Below are positions 52,201 through 58,313 of a stretch of DNA of 64,000 nt, one piece after another. The translations under genes and the position numbers were made by a program. The notes beneath the pieces were generated by a model. That model was not told the origin of the DNA. It saw only the letters and a program-made list of their open reading frames with translations, and ran no database searches. Location: positions 18,691,411-18,755,410 of the forward strand of contig CM029378.1 of the NCBI GenBank assembly GCA_017165825.1, written 5' to 3'. Every line of letters begins with the position of its first letter. Position 1 is the stretch's first letter. The stretch comes from Hepsetus odoe (taxonomy: Eukaryota > Chordata > Actinopteri > Characiformes > Hepsetidae).

Positions 52201-54012
52201 AGGGCACTTTCCCTGCAAATTAGTTAATGAGCGACAGGCTGATGCAGAAAAAAAACCAAAATGGAAACGTTCTCTTTTAATGTTTGTGAGAAGCATACGG
52301 TCTTTAGAGGACCACTTTCAGTCCTGGAAGAAGTTTTGGAGACAACTTTGGAGTGCTTCTCAACTCCCAGCAATGCACATTTACAGAGGGATCAGCTTCT
52401 TGGAGACCAGCTCACCCAATGGAGGAGAGTGATGCTGATGTTGACAGGAAAGAACATTGAAAGACCAAGCATTCCAGAAATTCCCCAAACAAAGGTGGCC
52501 ACACCTTGGAGCTCCACACTTCTCTCTAAATGTGGGATCTGAGAGCTCTCTGGAAAGCCTGCACTCACTCTCCCTCTGAATCTAATCTCAAATTAATATA
52601 AAACGACATGAAATCTACTATGGCCAAGGATCTTACTCTAATCAGTATCAGCAACAAAGATGAGCGTCAGAGCTACAGGGATGTCAAAAATGAATTACCC
52701 TCCAGAAAAGCCAGATAGTAAGGACAAAGTGGAATATTTTGGGATTGTTTGTAAGGGGAAAAAATAAGCCTGATTGAAAGGAATTGATTATTGAAATTTT
52801 CCTGATTCTTTTCCATAAACATTGGCACAGGAGCACATAGTAATAATAATGGTTCAAGAATCAAACTGAAATCTAATGATTTTTCTAAAAACTATGCTAT
52901 CTTGTTACATTATCTCCGTTAATTTTGTCATTATATATTTTATTACATTTTGTTTTTTCTTTTTTTTTTATACAAGAACTTTCTAATGAAATGGCTGTAT
53001 TCCATTTAAGCAGAGAATCATACTATTTGCTATAATACTTTTTTAGATTTTATTTTTTAGATAATACTTTCATAGATTTAGGGCATTTGTAATCCTAAAG
53101 ACAAAGATTTTTAAAAACATTCTGCAGCCCTTCAATAACATATACTTTACAAAAAGCATCACCCATTGGGCCAATCCTAGTCACTATATATCAACAAAAC
53201 ATATAACTGACCAGTTTTGGAGAGACGGTGTGGGATCATCTTGATAGAAAACAGAACAAAAGGCAGTCAACGTCCAAAACATTTCCTACAGAAGTGTGGA
53301 ACACTATTGCTGAAGTAAAAGAAAGCTCCCCTAATAGTTCTTGCTGTGTTCAAGAATAACATTAGTCAAACCAAATACTGACTTTAAAGCATGTTAAAAT
53401 TGTGCAAATCGCACCAACGGTCTAATTTTGCTATCAAACTATAAAAGAGCGGTGGCTTAAGACTTTTACACAGCACTGCAGTGAAAGTGGCAAATTGTCA
53501 TTATGAGCATGAGATTTTACCCATACACCACATGCAGCAGGAGGCTACCATACATCCGGTACCCAGGGAGCCGTGATGGGAGCTTACCTCGCTCAAGCAT
53601 ATATCAGTGCAATCTACTGCTCCAGGATACGATCCCATGGCCTACTCCCTAACCACTAAGCCACTGCCGCCCCCTCTATATTACGTATGTGTATGTATGT
53701 AAATAAGATATTACAAGATAAATTGATTGCTGCTTCTAGAAGTTCATAGATGTAACCCTGGCCATTTTTAAAGACAGTGTGTCAGAAATCCCTTGAGCAA
53801 ACCGATTTGAAATGGATGAATCATCACTTTAACTGTGAATCCAGAGCAGTTCCAAATGTTTTTAAAATCTACCTGCTTCTGTTTTGCTGGTAAAACCTGC
53901 TGCCTGCTTTATGGCTGCTGCAGTGAGGGCCAATCCCCGGCTTTTCTTCAGGCCATGCTGAAGCACTGCCTCAAACTGGGCACATAGGCATATCACTCTG
54001 TTCAAAGACACA

Positions 54013-54068
<56 letters not shown>

Positions 54069-55931
54069 ACAGTGAATCCTCACAGGAATAAGTGTGTCAT
54101 GGTAACACAAACCACAAGACAAGCCACGCCAAAAGGTAATGAAGTGAAAACAGCAATAGGGCCAAATTTCACTTGCATCTAACTTGCTCTAACTTATGGC
54201 AGTGATTTCCAGCCTCTGTCCTTAAGGCCCCCTGTTCTGTTTTTCTCTTTATGCTTCTTTTCCACACTCAATTTAACCCAGAAAAGACTTGTTAATTAGT
54301 AGCTAAGTTGCAGCTTGGAAAATGTGCTGAGCTGGGACACCCAGGGTTGGAAACAACTGACTTACGGCACATACGTATTTACGGTTACTACTCTGGACGT
54401 ATTTAATCATAAGACGTATTTAATCATAAAGTACTTTATTATTTAGCAGTTTAATATTTAGAACACTGCTTACTGGTAGAGTTATTCCTACATTAAAGGA
54501 CTCTTTATAAATAGCATTTAATGATTGGCACAGAAAATAACAAAATCTGAGAAACTAAGAACCTAACCTGCTGTCAGAGTCCGAGGCAATCTCCTTCCTT
54601 CCACCAAAGCGGATTTGGCACTGAAAAGGTATTGCAAAATTAACATAATTTAGGTTATCTAATCAATCTTACACAAGCTGAACAAATTCAAATACAGCAC
54701 TACTTTATTTTAAAGAAACTACTTTATTTTTTTCATAGAGCCCGAGTGATCTTGGCTTGGAATATGATAATAAAAAGTACCTGTTTAACTGCATCCAGTA
54801 GTCTCTCTAGAAGGTGTTGTCTTTTCAGGTCATTTTGCTGTGTGCCTGAAAGAGAGAAATATATAGCACACGACTATACAACCATCCCTCTTCATGAAGC
54901 CATAAAACACATACCACCCATAAATCGCTCATGTCTGCATCTTCTGATAAGCACGATTTAAATAGGTTTCCAAAAAAAAACAACAGATGGGATGCGACTG
55001 AAGATGACATGAGTTATGCTGTGTGTTTTTTTGTTTTCTTTGGTACGAACTACACGGTCGATACGCAGTCTCTAGACCAGAAAGTGCATTAAAGTTCAAT
55101 GTTCTTCTGCTATTAACCCGATGCTTCCAATATGTAGTTTTGCACCTAGAGAAAGAAATGACCACTGAAAGAGTTCAGTAATGCACATTAGTATAATTTA
55201 ACTAAATTTCCAGCTACATGAATGCACTCTGTGATTAAACTTGACAAGGACAGTTTCCCGGGCTTGGTTTAAGCATGGGCACTAGCATGGGAAAATCAGT
55301 TTTGAGTGATGCAGTGTTGGCCTAGTGGTTAGGCACTAGGCACCATGATCGGAGGGTTGTTGGTCCTGGATGAGTAAGTTATCCTGACCTACCCTTGAGC
55401 AAAGTTTCATCATCATCATCATCATCATCAACACTGCTCCCTGGGTACAAACAGCCCGCTTTTCCTACCACTGATGTGTTTGGATGGGATAAACGCAGAA
55501 GACAGCTCAATGTTCACAGTGTGTGGGATCCAGCCCAAATACTTTCATTCGATTCCAACCGCCAGCCTGAAGTCTGCAGAAAATTAAAGGAAAAGTCCCA
55601 GCCTTTAGACCAGAACAGACTGTTTTCACTCACACACACATTCAAGATGTGCCCAGAGTTAATCAAGGGGGAAATCAGAGTCCAACACAAAGTGAAAGTA
55701 GGGACTTTTTTCTGAGCTCTCGTGCAGCTCAGCACTGTTGTCTCTGTGTCCCTCTCGCTAAAGGGTGACCTAAAACACGTGTGAGAAACTCTTCTACGAG
55801 TTGGTTGCGGCACCGAGACTCAGACATGAGTGTGCAGGCCCAGAAGCACTTCCAGCTGAACCCTGTGGTGTTGGTGCGGATGTGGTGGCAGAAGAGAGAG
55901 CTGCGGCCTTTCTCTCCGACTCACCGTTCAT
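24428..55931 (-). CDS. snx29: Sorting nexin 29 (RUN and PX domain protein), 5' part, 14 coding exons
   Basis: Exons joined in order, 5' to 3' on the minus strand: 55925-55931, 54781-54845, 54568-54620, 53873-53997, 48421-48601, 46970-47040, 46327-46581, 45035-45392, 43710-43834, 42579-42675, 42403-42485, 35647-35710, 35107-35235, 24428-24513. All junctions are GT-AG and phases close without a stop, giving 566 residues plus one base. The order is a RUN domain (about residues 36-180, with RGRAWLRCALNEHSLERYLH), a lysine/acid-rich linker (about 253-372) and a coiled coil (about 474-567, LLDGEMEHSAGLRLEVDSLK). This matches vertebrate SNX29 (human 813 aa, formerly RUNDC2A). The C-terminal PX domain, which in this family binds phosphoinositides on endosomes, is not seen and should lie beyond position 1. 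RUN domains generally contact small GTPases. Identity is firm; exact boundaries are inferred from frame and splice signals. Confidence 0.95.
24960..25185 (-). mobile_element. tRNA-derived SINE, family A
   Basis: In reverse: GGGCAGTGGTAGCCTAGTGG, TTGAAAGGTCATGGGTTTGA, CAAGGTACTGTCCCCATCAG, end AAAGTCACTTTCACTT. Confidence 0.82.
25275..25516. mobile_element. Composite: CATCCATTTTC repeat joined to half of a SINE family A (minus)
   Basis: 25275-25390 is the CATCCATTTTCTGC repeat (GACGCACCCTGGACAGGTCG). From about 25391 the sequence turns into the 5' half of SINE A in reverse (GTACCTTGCTCAAGG, GGTTTGAACCCC, CCTAACCACTAGGCCACTGC). The 3' half of the SINE is absent. Confidence 0.7.
25840..26290. 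promoter_or_regulatory. Candidate conserved non-coding element
   Basis: Unique sequence with balanced composition and motifs such as CCACTGCGATTTAATTAAAGC and TTTATATTAGAGAAATTAAG. It contains the longest open frame of the window (203 codons, 25657-26268, plus strand), with no recognisable domain. No splice or promoter context supports a gene. Confidence 0.35.
26712..27210. mobile_element. MITE-like element with TTACCGTATT inverted ends
   Basis: TTACCGTATT at 26712 is matched in inverse at 27201-27210 (AATACGGTAA). Subterminal phrases recur: TCTCGTGTATAAAT, GGGTGCGACCTATACACGGG, and near the right end GGTGTGACTTATACATGAG and GTGCGACTAATAC. This is a non-autonomous DNA transposon type common in vertebrates. 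No transposase remains. Confidence 0.7.
27510..28120. mobile_element. DNA-transposon relic (Tc1-like type), no intact frame
   Basis: Segments such as TTCTGGACAAAAAAGTGAAC, TGTTTTGGATCACAGTCATC, GGTTTTGGTGTTGGCATGC and CTCATCTGCCCACAGACAAT match the texture of long reverse-oriented teleost transposons. Class assignment is tentative and ends are not resolved. Confidence 0.45.
28809..28824. repeat. Homopolymer T run
   Basis: About 16 T. Similar short A or T runs occur throughout the introns. Confidence 0.7.
29899..30096 (-). mobile_element. tRNA-derived SINE, family A (partial)
   Basis: In reverse: CGGAAGATTGTGGGTTTGAA, the GGTACC body, CATTTTCGTTGTGG-like end. The 5' head is cut where it meets the LINE relic that starts near 30105. 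Confidence 0.7.
30105..30530 (-). mobile_element. L2/jockey-type LINE reverse-transcriptase C-terminal relic
   Basis: The minus-strand frames contain LHQLQWLPVSYLMYNLLLLT, LKAFFGFTLTYLTELLHPCC, PSRSLRSS and LPLSQLKTSL, the ordered C-terminal signature (LHWLPV, ILLLTFKAL, PYLSDLL, LRSS, FKSxLKT) of fish non-LTR retrotransposons, spread over shifted frames. Confidence 0.8.
31931..31949. repeat. Short telomere-like tract
   Basis: AGGGTTAGGGTTAGAGTTAG-like run of about three units in an intron; too short to imply a fusion. Confidence 0.5.
32122..32575. mobile_element. MITE-like element with reiterated GTCCCAATTC modules
   Basis: GGGGCGTCCCAATTCAGGGG near 32122 faces CCTTTGAATTGGGACACACC near 32555-32570. 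Inside lie further copies of the reverse module (AAGCCTTTGATTTGGGACGG, GCAGCCTTCAATAGGACACA). Ends are approximate. Confidence 0.5.
34168..34199. repeat. Microsatellite (TG)n
   Basis: About 16 TG units. Confidence 0.9.
34456..34578. repeat. CATCCATTTTC repeat
   Basis: Starts with (CATC)n, then TTTTCTGCCGCTTGTCCCAA and GACGCACCCTGGACAGGTCA, nearly identical over about 110 bp to 25275-25390. ATAAAAATACAT occurs on both sides and may be a target duplication. Confidence 0.7.
35107..35235 (-). CDS. snx29: snx29 coding exon 13 (coiled coil)
   Basis: Residues 495-538: SLRSLLDGEMEHSAGLRLEV, then DSLKKKLADLEERHAAKVQA, heptad-rich coiled coil. Acceptor TCTGCAG, donor GTATGA. Confidence 0.95.
35647..35710 (-). 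CDS. snx29: snx29 coding exon 12 (coiled coil)
   Basis: Residues 474-495: VELRQAIVAMMNRKDELSEQ N, matching human E-L-R-Q-A-T-V-A-M-M-N-R-K-D-E-L. Acceptor CCCACAG, donor GTGAGT. Confidence 0.95.
36345..36790 (-). mobile_element. LINE reverse-transcriptase C-terminal relic
   Basis: The reverse strand carries decayed forms of a familiar fish LINE 3' coding sequence: AATTTACCAGTCAGTCTCCG then TTCCAACCCTTACCTGAGGT, GAGTTTCCTCC, GGTGAGGAGCTTGGGCAT, GTTGAGGTGGTTCAAGCACG, CAGCTGGGAGGAGAC and GGTCATGGATAAGCAGG. Many stops. Confidence 0.7.
37085..38345 (+). mobile_element. LINE (RTE-like) relic, endonuclease to 3' tail
   Basis: Ordered fragments: VRVGTQNVGSMTGKMRELAD (endonuclease N terminus), WNEEVQEAYVELYESLDTEE-like stretch, KNGKA-VGPDN-like reverse-transcriptase part, KYMRVKEK, G-LELMSGRSDL, then R-Q-E-E-D-A-E-Y-R-K-K-W. 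The tail AAATTTCCCCTGGAATCAAT followed by CTATCTATC is a typical LINE 3' end. Multiple frameshifts. Confidence 0.75.
42403..42485 (-). CDS. snx29: snx29 coding exon 11 (linker before coiled coil)
   Basis: Residues 446-474: SMEPSPPTQNISLTSTLASP then GLPDTMTV. The last part corresponds to human P-E-S-M-T-I-S at the start of the coiled coil. Acceptor TCTCTCAG, donor GTGAGT. Confidence 0.85.
42579..42675 (-). CDS. snx29: snx29 coding exon 10 (linker)
   Basis: Residues 414-446: ETSSGEMIGFPGQTESCSLA and following, a poorly conserved linker. Supported by clean splice sites (TTCCAG acceptor, GTAACA donor), by phase, and by lying 93 bp from exon 11. Confidence 0.8.
42676..43709 (-). other. snx29: snx29 intron 9
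   Basis: About 1 kb, nearly half of it the LINE relic listed next; the remainder is plain AT-rich intron. Confidence 0.85.
42940..43400 (+). mobile_element. LINE (RTE-like) reverse-transcriptase 3' relic
   Basis: Plus-strand translation has T-S-K-S-E-T-R-Y-V-I-R, K-M-L-R-F-V-L-G-V-A-R-M-D, RLRWFRHVQRRDGDYIGRRM-like, then PGKRKRGRPNEEDTEDRIRM and a C-G-D-P-like end in shifted frames. Same family as 4450 and 38150. Confidence 0.75.
43710..43834 (-). CDS. snx29: snx29 coding exon 9 (linker)
   Basis: Residues 372-414, including TWSPRQIITEIDNDSSDVLI, which aligns with the human stretch W-A-P-L-K-V-L-H-N-D-S-D-I-L. Acceptor CATTCAG, donor GTCTGA. Phase is consistent on both sides. Confidence 0.87.
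43835..45034 (-). other. snx29: snx29 intron 8
   Basis: 1.2 kb. Contains a 43-bp segment at 44851-44893 that recurs with few mismatches at 49877-49919 in intron 4; otherwise nothing recognisable. Confidence 0.8.
45035..45392 (-). CDS. snx29: snx29 coding exon 8 (basic then acidic linker)
   Basis: Residues 253-372, the longest exon. It opens with a basic run KKERRRKKKITNIISFDDDL, a conserved SNX29 landmark and possible nuclear or membrane basic patch, and continues into a Glu/Asp/Ser-rich region (AEDEEEGSED, NEEGDDEDFHG) that looks disordered. Acceptor CCATTTAG, donor GTGAGT. Past the basic landmark the sequence diverges from mammals, as expected for this linker. Confidence 0.9.
45393..46326 (-). 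other. snx29: snx29 intron 7
   Basis: 0.9 kb with no repeat or conserved-looking element recognised. Confidence 0.8.
46327..46581 (-). CDS. snx29: snx29 coding exon 7 (post-RUN helix and linker)
   Basis: Residues 168-253, starting GLNSILFAINIDNTDLNGQ. It contains two near-repeats of the form LxKES(T/A)QG(M/V)S(S/T)L, followed by LREI, also present in human SNX29. A Ser/Pro-rich linker (residues after REIGTATAVVPG) follows. Acceptor TTGCAG, donor GTACTA. Confidence 0.93.
46582..46969 (-). other. snx29: snx29 intron 6
   Basis: 388 bp, AT-rich, nothing recognised. Confidence 0.85.
46970..47040 (-). CDS. snx29: snx29 coding exon 6 (RUN domain end)
   Basis: Residues 144-168: STFYEEWAFILDEERASMLP followed by TMAA. 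The short exon (71 nt) keeps frame between exon 5 (phase 2) and exon 7. Acceptor TTTCAG, donor GTCGGT. Confidence 0.93.
47533..48206. mobile_element. Tc1/mariner-like transposon, internally deleted
   Basis: Inverted ends of about 60 bp: ACAGTACTGTTCAAAGG then TTTTAGGCAGGTGTGG on the left, and CCACACCTGCCTAAAACTTT then GGCACAGTACTGT on the right. Internal GAATGCTTTC/GAAAGCATTC also pairs. Before the right end lies a decayed transposase C terminus (DLWSVLQDVWNNLPAEFLQN, then a G-G-H-T-K-like ending). The central part is replaced by a LINE 3' tail (47707-47875). Confidence 0.82.
47707..47875 (+). mobile_element. LINE 3' tail nested in the Tc1 element
   Basis: Ends CAAATTTCCCATTCGTGGGA, TAATAAAAGATTACTCTACT and further CTACT units, a common non-LTR retrotransposon 3' end with a pentamer tail. 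Confidence 0.65.
48421..48601 (-). CDS. snx29: snx29 coding exon 5 (RUN domain core)
   Basis: Residues 84-144: FWFYVKEHLNRHELQRFYSL and then the GRGRAWLRCALNEHSLERYL block typical of the SNX29 RUN domain, ending HMLLADRPRL. Acceptor TGCCACAG, donor GTACCC. Phases fit exons 4 and 6. Confidence 0.95.
50428..50454. repeat. Poly-A tract
   Basis: About 27 A followed by CACAGC; no SINE body is recognisable next to it. Confidence 0.85.
50762..50835. repeat. CATCCATTTTC repeat fragment
   Basis: CCATCCATCCATTTTCTAAG, then CAGGTTCGTGAGGGGATACT and GGAGCCTATCCCTGC, a diverged copy of the 34456 family. Confidence 0.6.
53140..53480 (+). mobile_element. Tc1-like transposon 3' relic
   Basis: GGGATCATCTTGATAGAAAA, GGCAGTCAACGTCCAAAACA and the following frame resemble the C-terminal transposase (WDHLDR-x-x-N-K-R-Q-S-T-S-K). 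The right end GCTTAAGACTTTTACACAGC ACTGCA is a Tc1-type inverted terminus; no left end was found. Confidence 0.65.
53481..53674 (-). mobile_element. tRNA-derived SINE, family A
   Basis: In reverse: GGGGCGGCAGTGGCTTAGTG, GGGATCGTATCC, CTTGAGCGAGGTAAGC, TGCAGCA, end GCCACTTTCAC. It abuts the Tc1 end at 53480. Confidence 0.78.
53873..53997 (-). CDS. snx29: snx29 coding exon 4 (RUN domain start)
   Basis: Residues 42-84, containing CLCAQFEAVLQHGLKKSRGL and ALTAAAIKQAAGF, strongly conserved RUN-domain sequence. The acceptor is TTTGAACAG with a long TG dinucleotide repeat starting about 15 nt upstream in place of a normal polypyrimidine tract. Donor GTAGAT. Confidence 0.95.
53998..54567 (-). other. 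snx29: snx29 intron 3
   Basis: 570 bp. The CA repeat next to the exon 4 acceptor is the only notable feature. Confidence 0.85.
54013..54065. repeat. Microsatellite (CG)n(CA)n at a splice acceptor
   Basis: A short GCGCGCGC stretch leads into about 22 CA units; on the transcribed strand this is (TG)n ending about 15 nt before the snx29 exon 4 acceptor. Confidence 0.95.
54568..54620 (-). CDS. snx29: snx29 coding exon 3
   Basis: Residues 25-42: CQIRFGGRKEIASDSDS, nearly identical to the human protein. 53 nt, so it ends with two bases of an Arg codon that is completed by exon 4. Donor GTTAGG. Confidence 0.92.
54781..54845 (-). CDS. snx29: snx29 coding exon 2
   Basis: Residues 3-24, ending LLERLLDAVKQ, the conserved helix before the RUN domain. 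The acceptor TTTCAG and donor GTAC are both present. It begins in phase 1 and ends on a complete codon. Confidence 0.9.
54846..55924 (-). other. snx29: snx29 intron 1
   Basis: 1.1 kb between the 7-nt coding exon 1 and exon 2. Contains one SINE with an ATC microsatellite; its right end lies in the CpG-rich promoter area. Confidence 0.8.
55311..55448 (+). mobile_element. tRNA-derived SINE, family A, with internal (ATC)n
   Basis: GCAGTGTTGGCCTAGTGGTT (A-box), decayed B-box, CCCTTGAGCAAAG, then about seven ATC units (55409-55430) and ACTGCTCCCTGGG. The 3' third is missing. Confidence 0.7.
55925..55931 (-). CDS. snx29: snx29 coding exon 1 (start codon, 7 coding nt)
   Basis: The exon encodes Met-Asn and the first base of Gly, followed by a strong GTGAGT donor (AC at 55923-55924 on the plus strand). 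Codon phase (one base left over) fits exon 2, which starts with GC, and gives M-N-G-T-Q-Q-N-D, parallel to the N terminus of human SNX29 (M-S-G-S-Q-N-N-D). The start codon has A at -3. The exon carries the 5' UTR upstream (to about 56100-56150; transcription start not determined). Confidence 0.8.
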
Positions 55932-55935
55932 TCTG

Positions 55936-55977
55936 TCAAACCCAAACAGGGGAGGCGTTGCCTTTATCAAACGGCAT
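55936..55977 (-). other. Upstream ORF (13 codons) in snx29 5' UTR
   Basis: ATG at 55977-55975 opens a 13-residue frame (MPFDKGNASPVWV) that stops with TGA four bases before the snx29 start codon. The upstream ATG has a weak context (T at -3). It is relevant only if transcription begins upstream of 55977. Confidence 0.4.
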
Positions 55978-56192
55978 GAATGCCGTCTTCTTCCTCAGCT
56001 CCGGCTCTTTTCCCCGCCGGTGTCCGGACTCCGGTCCTCAGCCGCAATGGTTCGTGGAGAACCTGCCTGGACCGTCTGGAGCTTTAATTTCGCCGCAGCA
56101 GCACTAGCTGGCTAACGGAGCAGCCTAGCGTCTAGCTGTCAACAAAGGCCTTCCTGCACAGACATGTCCGCTTTTTTTACTAAGTTTAATCA

Positions 56193-56521
56193 GTCACGTG
56201 TACGGACACAACGTGCAGAAAAGTAGCCACCGTTTGCTGAACGCTGTCCACTGTTTCTCCACTACTCAAGCGGCCAGAGCAGCCAGGTTAGCCTTTCTGT
56301 TGCTCCAGGTCACATGACGCGCTGTTTCTGTCACGTGACCCGCCGGCGCTTTCCTTTTATTTATTTTTTTACTCCTTGTATTTTTTTGATTTATAATTGA
56401 TAGTAATGATAATTCAGCACAACAAGCGATATACCTGTCCTCTGCTCAAGAAAGTTATTTCTCGGATCCCCGCACGAAGAGTAGAGTTCACTACTCATCA
56501 AATCGCACGGCGTCACATGAT
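56193..56521. promoter_or_regulatory. Cluster of four GTCACRTG E-boxes (CLEAR-like) upstream of snx29
   Basis: GTCACGTGT begins at 56193, GTCACATGAC is at 56309-56318, GTCACGTGAC (a perfect palindrome) at 56330-56339, and GTCACATGAT at 56512-56521. This is the core bound by USF and by MiT/TFE factors (TFEB, TFE3, MITF; the CLEAR element of lysosomal genes). Four within 330 bp at a promoter is more than chance suggests. Function is inferred. Confidence 0.55.
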
Positions 56522-56530
56522 GTTTTGAAA

Positions 56531-58047
56531 TTACCCGTTTTCGTTTTTAAAGCCATGAGAAAGTGCGAGTAATATAAACTACGTGGAACAATTCAGCACA
56601 TTGTTCTAATTGTCCAGATGTTGTAATCAGTACATTGTCCAGATGTTGTAATCATCTGGAACCGACAGTGCGCCGATCCGGGTCTCGGGTCCTCTCTGCT
56701 CGTGCAGCGTTCAACATTCTGAAACGCTGCTGAGTGATTTGGGATTCTACTGCTTGGGAGCTCCTGCAGCTTTGTGTTGGAGTTACGAGGAAATCGTGTT
56801 CATAACGAGCAACGCAACATCATTTTGAGCCAGACATTGTTCTGTTCTGTTAGTTTTGGAGATTCAGTACAAAATTATGGGAGCAAACCTTAAGAAATTA
56901 GACCTGTGTCTGCAAATAGACAGATTTTGGGATAAAAATAGTGTAAATGAATTTTATGGCGTTTTTAGCCCAACATTTAGGCTAAACTGATCTATTTTTG
57001 AATTATGTCAAACGTTTTTCTTGTCAGTTTCATGAATCTCCCTTAATACACTCAGTGTTTGCTGCCTCTAACTATGATCACTTAAAAAAGAGTTGCACTG
57101 AATTTAGATCGGGATCAGTTTTCCTTGAAGAGCCATTTCTGAGTGTCTGAACACTGCACAATGTCAGGGGTTGTAGTTAGGAAGGCTGGATAAGCAGCCT
57201 ATACTCAGGTCTAAGAAAATGTATCGTTAAGTTTGCAAAGAAGTGATTCTCCGAAGTGAAAAACTTGAATGGAGGAACATAATGTCAGGTTAAATAAACC
57301 TCCTGCTATAGTGCAGTGGTTCACCCAGCATCGATAAGCAAAGGAAATGAAGATTGTAAGGCCCTGTACTTGTCTTTTTTTATGGATGTATACCTACTAT
57401 ACTTGCTCTAAACTAAAATACAGAAACTCTAAAAAGCACAGTCACGGTCACCACAGCACCTCTTTTTAGAAAGAACAAACTAGGCATAATGTATCCTGGA
57501 AAATCAGGAGCCCAAATTGATCAAAATCATTTACATGTCAATGAGTAAATGTAAGAACTGGTGACACATGATGCCCATGACTGCCTTTTCGTGTCTGACA
57601 ATGCAGTGGGATGGACAGCGGCTCCATAAAGTATTTGGACACTCTAATCAGGTAATCATTAAAAACTTTAATCAAATGGTTTGGGTGGCTTCAGAAAATG
57701 TTTAGCAATATTTGTCTTACAGAAGATAATATATCTGCTCATCGTGGACTTTGTGGTGGTCTCTCTGGGCCTGCGGGTGTCAAAGCAGTAATCGGAGACA
57801 CCCAGACGCTCCATAGTTTTGGCTGTTTGTGAGACCATCTGGGGCTCCCTGAGGACTGTTCAATGGTTGAATGATCTGGTAAAACAAATGCCACGTGGTT
57901 TGACGACTTCCAAACACATTGAGAGCTTTCAAGCATGGTCCAAATCCTTTGGCGCCACTAAAGAGTAGGCAGAAACTAAAGGGAACAACATTAGTGCGAA
58001 AGTCAGCGTATAGTCAGTGTGTCTTTATGGAGCCGGCAGCTAACAGC
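56531..58047. other. Intergenic region, tnfrsf17 to snx29
   Basis: No gene on either strand. A direct repeat TTGTCCAGATGTTGTAATCA lies at about 56610-56655 (two copies, some 20 bp apart), and the inverted-repeat element is at 57619-58035. The rest is AT-rich. Confidence 0.7.
57619..58035. mobile_element. Element with 13-bp inverted ends (MITE-like)
   Basis: CGGCTCCATAAAG at 57619-57631 is repeated exactly in inverse at 58023-58035, with weaker similarity further in (TATTTGGACACT against AGTGTGTC). The interior has no recognised transposase. The right end starts 13 bp from the tnfrsf17 stop codon. Confidence 0.5.
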
Positions 58048-58313
58048 TCACACAGTCCCACTTTTCCAGACATCTAATGCCACCCCTTGTGTGTAATGCG
58101 TTCTGCAGTTGTACGTTTGCACTGTCTTTGTGGTCACCAGAACGGTGGTTCCCTCTTCAGTGGAGGGCAAAGGGAGGTTGGAGTTGTAGTGAGTTGAGCT
58201 CAGTCCTTCTTCAACCTCCATTCCTCCTTTAGCAGCTACAGTCCCATTCATGTTCTCAGACTGCTCCGTCGCTTCCGAACCTCTCTCCCTTTCAGACGGA
58301 TCTTGCTTTCGAA
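58048..58313 (-). CDS. tnfrsf17: tnfrsf17 exon 3: cytoplasmic tail
   Basis: Codes residues 127-214 from the acceptor TCCAATAG, in frame with exon 2. It contains MEVEEG and PLPSTEEGTTVLVTTKTVQT, the BCMA tail signature, and stops at 58048-58050. Confidence 0.9.

Larger units (their letters stand above)
48602..53872 (-). other. snx29: snx29 intron 4
   Basis: 5.3 kb. Holds a Tc1 relic and SINE near its 5' (right) end, poly-A runs at 50428-50454 and 51122-51140, and a CATCCATTTTC fragment. 48700-50400 and 51200-53100 show no recognisable element; a 93-codon plus-strand frame at 52261-52542 has no domain. Confidence 0.75.
55780..56360 (-). promoter_or_regulatory. snx29: CpG-rich 5' end and core promoter of snx29
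   Basis: This stretch surrounds coding exon 1 and is clearly richer in G+C and CpG than its flanks, as expected of a CpG-island promoter. No TATA box is evident. Open frames on the plus strand here (for example 55781-56107) reflect GC richness and not a gene. The transcription start cannot be fixed from sequence alone. Confidence 0.6.

Noticed and set aside
52261..52542. 93-codon plus-strand frame
   Set aside because: Inside snx29 intron 4, no domain, no promoter or splice context recognised.
55781..56115. Two plus-strand open frames of 108 and 104 codons
   Set aside because: They lie antisense to the snx29 first exon in CpG-rich DNA, have no domain, and the minus-strand splice structure explains the region.
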